A stretch of DNA of 64,000 nt, from NCBI GenBank assembly GCA_034231615.1, contig CM067316.1:23893791-23957790 (forward strand). The letters are read 5' to 3'. A model generated the notes under the pieces. It saw nothing but the letters and a program-made list of their open reading frames with translations. It did not search any database and had not been told where the DNA came from. Shown piece after piece: positions 21,610 through 64,000 of this stretch. Source of the stretch: Meghimatium bilineatum. Its lineage: Eukaryota; Mollusca; Gastropoda; Stylommatophora; Philomycidae. Made by a program: the position numbers and the translations under genes. Position 1 is the first letter of the stretch, and every line of letters begins with the position of its first letter.

Positions 21610-22240
21610 GGGGGATCCTAAGTATTCTACAATTCAGCATAGCAGGAATGCAAATAAGATCATTGAAGTTACAAAAACATTACATGAATGCAATGTACAT
21701 GTAGCCCTCCTTGAGGAAACAATACTACCACAGAGAGAAACTGATATAATGGGATACACCCAGTACAAATGTAAATATCTGAAGTGTCAAGGTATCATGA
21801 AATTAATTAGAAATTATGTCCAGCAGGCTACACTAACCAATAGTCCTGAAGCAGAAATGGATCACCAGACAATAAATATATGGGAAAAAAAAATAACACC
21901 TGATACACACTACACAATATTTATTGTCTCCCAACACCATCTGTAAGTTTTCCAGAATTTGAGTCCACATTAAAGAGAACCATCATAGCTGATGATTTAT
22001 AATTATTTGCTACAAACATTATAACAACAGAGGACTAGAAATCGAAGACGTGTAACATTTCTAATCTAATTCTATTACAAATCTTGGATACTCCACCAAG
22101 TCTCAAATAGGACAACGGTTTGACCAGCTGACCAGATACAACATTTGTTTCAGCTGTTACAGCAGAAAAATGACAGGTCACAGTATTACTGTTATTTGCT
22201 TCCCTCTCAGGCCACATATTTACACAACTAATTGGCATTA
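21610..22240 (+). pseudogene. LINE endonuclease-domain fragment
   Basis: The frame starting near 21640 reads NANKIIEVTKTLHECNVHVA, LLEETILPQRETDIMGYTQY, LKCQGIMKLIRN and EAEMDHQTINIW. A shifted frame then gives FPEFESTLKRTIIADD and, weakly, the segment before SDH. These are features of an APE-type LINE endonuclease (LLQET, the HQT strand, AGDF). Frameshifts are present; no RT follows. Confidence 0.7.
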
Positions 22241-22426
22241 AGATAACATCTAATTTCCATTTAAAACTATTGTTGATGTTTAAAAGTGTATTACTATTAG
22301 TGAGCCACCATAATATTAATAATGTGTAGGCCTATATTAAATTTATTTATGTACATATACATTTTTTTTCAATCTACAGATACAGCAGTAGTTTAGAGTT
22401 TTTTTTTTATTCATCACTTTACTAAT
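22241..22426 (+). promoter_or_regulatory. Region upstream of the LIG4 start codon
   Basis: A pyrimidine tract with TTTTTTTTCAATCTACAG ends at 22379. It is a credible 3' splice site, so the ATG-bearing exon may begin at 22380 with a 5' UTR exon further upstream, perhaps beyond the LINE fragment. No CpG island or obvious TATA arrangement was seen. Confidence 0.3.
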
Positions 22427-60395
<37,969 letters not shown>

Positions 60396-60569
60396 GTGAG
60401 TTTAATGTTGTGATTGGCTGAATTCTAAGAGAGTCTGTCTGTACATTTTTAGACTTTCATGTTTGAGAATCAGAAAATATAGGTTACTATTAGTTACTTC
60501 AACTGTACTTCAACTACTAAACTGTGTTCCAGGTGGATCATTGTGCTACAACTATAACAAAACAACATT

Positions 60570-61000
60570 CATCACTACTACCGCTACTGCTATGACTACT
60601 GCTGTTCCATCTTCTACTACTACCGCTGCTGTTATGACTACTGCTGTTCCATCTTCTACTACTACCGCTGCTGTTCCATCTTCTACTACTACCGCTGCTG
60701 CTATTACTACTGCTGTTCCATCTTCTACTACTACCGCTGCTGCTATGACTACTGCTGTTCCATCTTCTACTACTACCGCTGCTGCTATGACTACTGCTGT
60801 TCCATCTTCTACTACTACCGCTGCTGCTATGACTACTGCTGTTCCATCTTCTACTACTACCGCTGCTGCTATGACTACTGCTGTTCCATCTTCTACTACT
60901 ACCGCTGCTGTTCCATCTTCTACTACTACCGCTGCTGCTATGACTACTACTGTTCCATCTTCTACTGATGCTGCTATGACTACTGTTGTTCCATCTGCCA
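60570..61000. repeat. 42-bp trinucleotide-derived minisatellite
   Basis: The main unit reads GCTATGACTACTGCTGTTCC then ATCTTCTACTACTACCGCTGCT (42 bp), with some 27-bp short units, about ten copies in all. The plus strand has a 198-codon Thr/Ser/Ala/Pro-rich frame (60463-61059), and minus frames are equally open, so coding is not supported. It lies downstream of LIG4 exon 11. Confidence 0.92.
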
Positions 61001-61059
61001 CCACCTACTGCTTCCACCAACTGCTAATTGCGAGCAGAATAAAATCCTGCTACTACTAA

Positions 61060-61427
61060 ATGATATTATTTCAAGTAGAGCATAGTGGTACAACTATCAT
61101 AGAGTTACATCAAAACTGCACATGCTGTAATAACACAACGAGTGTAGTGTTAAACACCTCCCTTCCTTTTCCCCTTTTAGAAAAATAAAACATGAGTATA
61201 AATTCAGGACCAGGGAAACATGAAAAACGGGGGTCAACAAACTCCTATCCTTCCCCCCTCTCAATTTTCCCACAAAACAGTCATTTGAAAAAAATTTCAC
61301 AAATAGGAAATAACTTTTTTTTTTAGGTAAAACCATCCTGAACTGTAAAACATATAGTGATATCTATGGAAATATTACTTATCTTATGATAACAAAATCA
61401 GTATGGCTCAGTACCACATTGAATCTA
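61060..61427. other. Unassigned part of the intron after LIG4 exon 11
   Basis: Nothing recognised. Confidence 0.35.
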
Positions 61428-61438
61428 AATTTGAACAC

Positions 61439-61653
61439 ATTTAGTTAGTTAGTCGTTAGATCATCATCAGTGCACTTTGCACAAGTCCATAGGTGCTCAG
61501 ATCTCTCCTTGAGTGTATCCGCTATTACACGTTGACTGACGGTCCCAGTACGCAGTTGATTGACCATCATTCTTTCTCGCCCACAAAACCGCTCCTTTCT
61601 AGTGACACCACATTTCAAACCAAGCTCCCTTATTGTAGTCATGGAACAAGAGT
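61439..61653 (-). mobile_element. Short 5'-truncated Ingi/I-like LINE copy
   Basis: A 65-codon minus-strand frame reads IRELGLKCGVTRKERFCGRE, RMMVNQLRTGTVSQRVIADT and LKERSEHLWTCAKC, ending DDDLTTN in a (CTAA)n tail, the same C-terminus as the intron 1 LINE. AATTTGAACAC at 61428-61438 and AATTTGAAGAC at 61654-61664 are a likely target-site duplication (10 of 11). Confidence 0.85.
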
Positions 61654-61939
61654 AATTTGAAGACTAATTAGTTATTTCCTTTTGGGCCAAACATAGCACA
61701 TAGAGCAGTGGTCAATTTCTTTTCATGTTAATTGCCTTGCTACAGGTTGCTGTAATTCTTGTACAGAATGTAGTGCTATTACAAAATGAAATTTAGTGAA
61801 ATGTCATGGCCATCAGTCAGTGATAGACAATGGCAGAAAGGTCCAGCATTGCTCATTGTTACTAGCATTCAAATTATTTATTTATTATGCATTGACTTCA
61901 CTCCTGGCAAACCATAGATATTCAATCTTCCCAAGAAAA

Positions 61940-62220
61940 TATTGAAGTGTATGCACACTGATGTTTCCTGTGGCTCTCTGGTTGAACACATTCCTCATTT
62001 AACACCACTGATGACCAGTCTTATGAGTACCACACTGAATACCAAATTCTGCCTATTATATTCCAGATGCATTATTTATAATGCATTCATTATTTATAGC
62101 GACTTCATTCAACAGTCGCTTGCCAAGCAATTGAAAAATGTCTCCCTATCCATTCTCAATTCATCAACTATAGATTTGGTAAAAGCCTATCTACTCTTTC
62201 ATTTCTGCAAATCCTAGCAT
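61940..62220. repeat. Unclassified repeat, partner of 56111-56385
   Basis: It shares several 12-20 bp blocks in the same order with 56111-56385. No family is recognised. Confidence 0.4.
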
Positions 62221-62379
62221 GTCCTAGGCAGTAACTCTGTGTGACACCTTCAAGGTTAGAAGAGGCTATAGAGGTCACCCACTTGTACCAACATCTACCA
62301 TTTTGAATCTTTCATAGCCAAGAATGAATCAGATAATATAACTGCCCTAGTAAAATGAGTCTCAGAGAGTCATTGGAAA

Positions 62380-64000
62380 TATACTCCATCGAGACCAGCA
62401 CCGTGCAGAGGTGATGGGGCTTAGTTCAGCCATCAGGGGCTGGAAACTAAGACTGGTCGGGCAGTCCCACTCGAGCAGGACCATAGTCCTGCCCTAGTAA
62501 GCAGAGTGCTGAAGACGGAGGCATCCAGCCAAAAGGCGCACAGATAATCAGGATGCCACGCACAAAACACAATGGAAACATGTCTACATCTATAAATAGT
62601 TATGGTGCCTGCCCTGTGGCGGACGTTCAGGCAGGGACGGTCCCGGGCCCTATACCTCGAAAGGGCCCAACCTCAGTTACTGGAAGTCCTTCTCAATTGC
62701 CCCGAGGAGCCAGGAGGCAAGGGAATAGAGCTACTGGCCAAACAAACAAACGACCAATAAAAATAATGCACTGGAATGCTGAGGGTGTCAACAGTAAAAG
62801 AGATGGATACAGCAAAAAATTGGAACTTGAAAATGTCCTCAGTGAAGAACAAGTTAACATATGCTGTATCCAAGAAACACACCTCAGCAGCGACATAGCC
62901 TTCAAAATCAGAGGCTACCAGTGCTACCGATCTGACCGAAAGGACAGGCGAAAGGGTGGAATTCTGACACTTGTTAAAAACAATATCAGCGCATGTCAGC
63001 TTGAAGTATATATGGAAGGGGCAGAATACCAGATGCTCCAACTAAAAACAGACAGTGCAGAATTCCATCTCCTGAACTACTACTGCCCAAATGATAAACC
63101 ATTGGCACTAGACACAATTCCAGACAAAGAGAGACTTATGGTGTGTGGTGACTTCAACAGCCACTCTCAGAGCTGGGGCTACGATCATATCGACAAGAGA
63201 GGTAAGGAACTTGAGAGCTGGCAGGATGAAAATAATCTCATCCTTATTAACCAGCCAGCAGACTCGCCAACCTTCTACTCGAGAGCATGGCACACCACCT
63301 CTACACCAGACCTAGCATTCCACTCACCAGGCTTGGAATGGAACATCACACGTGTTGTTGGAAAGCAGCTTGGAGGTAGTGACCACAGACCAGTATTTCT
63401 GGAAATCCACAATGAATTTACCAAGGACAGCAGCACGCTCACTAGGTGGAACTATAAGAGGGCAGACTGGAAAATGTACCAGCATTTAACCAGTGTTCTA
63501 GCTAAGGACATGAACTTGGACAAAGACATCAATAGAGCAGTGAGTGAATTTAATAGATGTATACTACATGCTGCTAGTAAAACCATACCCAGGGGGGCAC
63601 GCAAAAACTACAAACCCTACTGGAATGATGAACTGGAAAAGCTGCAAAATGAGATGGAAACATCTAGACAGCAGGCTGAGAACAGACCTAGCCAAGAACA
63701 TCACAACAAATATCAGCAAACAAAGGCTAAATTTCAAAGAGCCAAGTTACAAGCCAGACGGAGCAGCTGGAAAGAAAAAACAGAGTCGCTGAACCTAGAA
63801 AGAGATACTAGGAAATTATGGAAACTTGTAAAACAACTAAATGATGAAGGTACAGGGAGAAATACCAGGATCACACTTTATAAAGATAGTGTCATTTTAA
63901 CAAGTAAACATGCAGCTGATTACTTTGCAGATTCCTTTGCAGAAGACAATAACGTCAAAGTCAGCCCAGACAAACAACAGGAGGTTCGAGAGAACCAGCA
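62380..64000 (+). mobile_element. LINE 5' end with intact ORF, continuing off the window
   Basis: From about 62380 (GAGACCAGCACCGTGCAGAG) the base composition becomes more GC-rich. A leader of about 170 bp precedes an ATG at 62553. The exact 5' boundary cannot be fixed because the 3' end and any target duplication lie outside. Confidence 0.75.
62553..64000 (+). CDS. LINE endonuclease/RT polyprotein, N-terminal 482 codons (open)
   Basis: The reading frame from ATG 62553 has no stop to the window edge. A low-complexity N-terminus of about 70 residues is followed by an APE-type endonuclease: KIMHWNAEGVNSKRD (Asn), CIQETHLSS (Glu), LLNYYCPND, VCGDFNSHSQSWGYD, DLAFHSPGLEWNI and GGSDHRPVFLEI (catalytic Asp-His). 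A linker rich in Lys/Glu/Gln (KYQQTKAKFQRAKLQARRSS) leads toward the reverse transcriptase, which is outside. The C-terminal halves at 52310-53060 and 35310-36990 may belong to related families. An uninterrupted frame with intact endonuclease residues suggests a young insertion in a LIG4 intron. Confidence 0.9.
   Translation, partial: MPRTKHNGNMSTSINSYGACPVADVQAGTVPGPIPRKGPTSVTGSPSQLPRGARRQGNRATGQTNKRPIKIMHWNAEGVNSKRDGYSKKLELENVLSEEQVNICCIQETHLSSDIAFKIRGYQCYRSDRKDRRKGGILTLVKNNISACQLEVYMEGAEYQMLQLKTDSAEFHLLNYYCPNDKPLALDTIPDKERLMVCGDFNSHSQSWGYDHIDKRGKELESWQDENNLILINQPADSPTFYSRAWHTTSTPDLAFHSPGLEWNITRVVGKQLGGSDHRPVFLEIHNEFTKDSSTLTRWNYKRADWKMYQHLTSVLAKDMNLDKDINRAVSEFNRCILHAASKTIPRGARKNYKPYWNDELEKLQNEMETSRQQAENRPSQEHHNKYQQTKAKFQRAKLQARRSSWKEKTESLNLERDTRKLWKLVKQLNDEGTGRNTRITLYKDSVILTSKHAADYFADSFAEDNNVKVSPDKQQEVRENQ

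Noticed and set aside
60463..61059. Secreted mucin-like gene
   Set aside because: Trinucleotide-derived array, open equally on the other strand, nested within LIG4; kept only as a finding.

Overview
This is eukaryotic, AT-rich nuclear DNA from an animal, most likely an invertebrate (phylum unresolved). The evidence is spliced genes with GT/AG introns of 0.8-7 kb, tRNA-derived SINEs, many lineages of non-LTR retrotransposon (LINE), a Helitron fragment and abundant minisatellites. There is no bacterial gene organisation, no CRISPR array and no rRNA.

Two host genes are visible, both on the + strand. (1) At the left edge are the last coding exons of a CLCC1-like ER chloride-channel protein (43-285 and 3846-4493, ending in a stop). 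(2) A DNA ligase IV gene (LIG4) starts at 22427 and runs to at least 60395. Eleven coding exons join in frame into 513 residues carrying nucleotidyltransferase motifs I, III, IIIa, IV and V. The OB-fold remainder and the C-terminal BRCT region must lie beyond the right edge. LIG4 repairs double-strand breaks by end joining. Here it is spread over 38 kb because its introns have filled with repeats.

The 18 kb between the genes (4.5-22.4 kb) is a nest of broken LINEs: RTE/L2-like reverse-transcriptase tails, a twin-primed (5'-inverted) Ingi/I-like element inserted into an older LINE at 15.68-18.04 kb, a hAT-like non-autonomous element at 4.64-4.99 kb, and a long, nearly identical inverted repeat at 20.38-21.60 kb. 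Intron 1 of LIG4 holds the only complete autonomous element: a 3.8 kb single-ORF LINE (endonuclease, reverse transcriptase, RNase H; 1193 aa) flanked by a perfect 12-bp target-site duplication. A second LINE with an open endonuclease ORF starts at about 62.4 kb and leaves the window.

Other layers are: at least eight repeats sharing a hammerhead-ribozyme-like core (Penelope/retrozyme style); a 3.26 kb, 68-unit, 48-bp minisatellite in intron 8 with internal higher-order duplication; 28-, 39-, 42- and 74-bp arrays; a (TA)n tract; a Helitron N-terminal fragment in intron 5; and a modular short repeat head joined to at least three different downstream bodies. LINE family letters A-H and the name R-head are labels of this annotation only, used to link copies. 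No new host gene system is supported. The unusual content is the architecture and variety of the mobile and tandem DNA.
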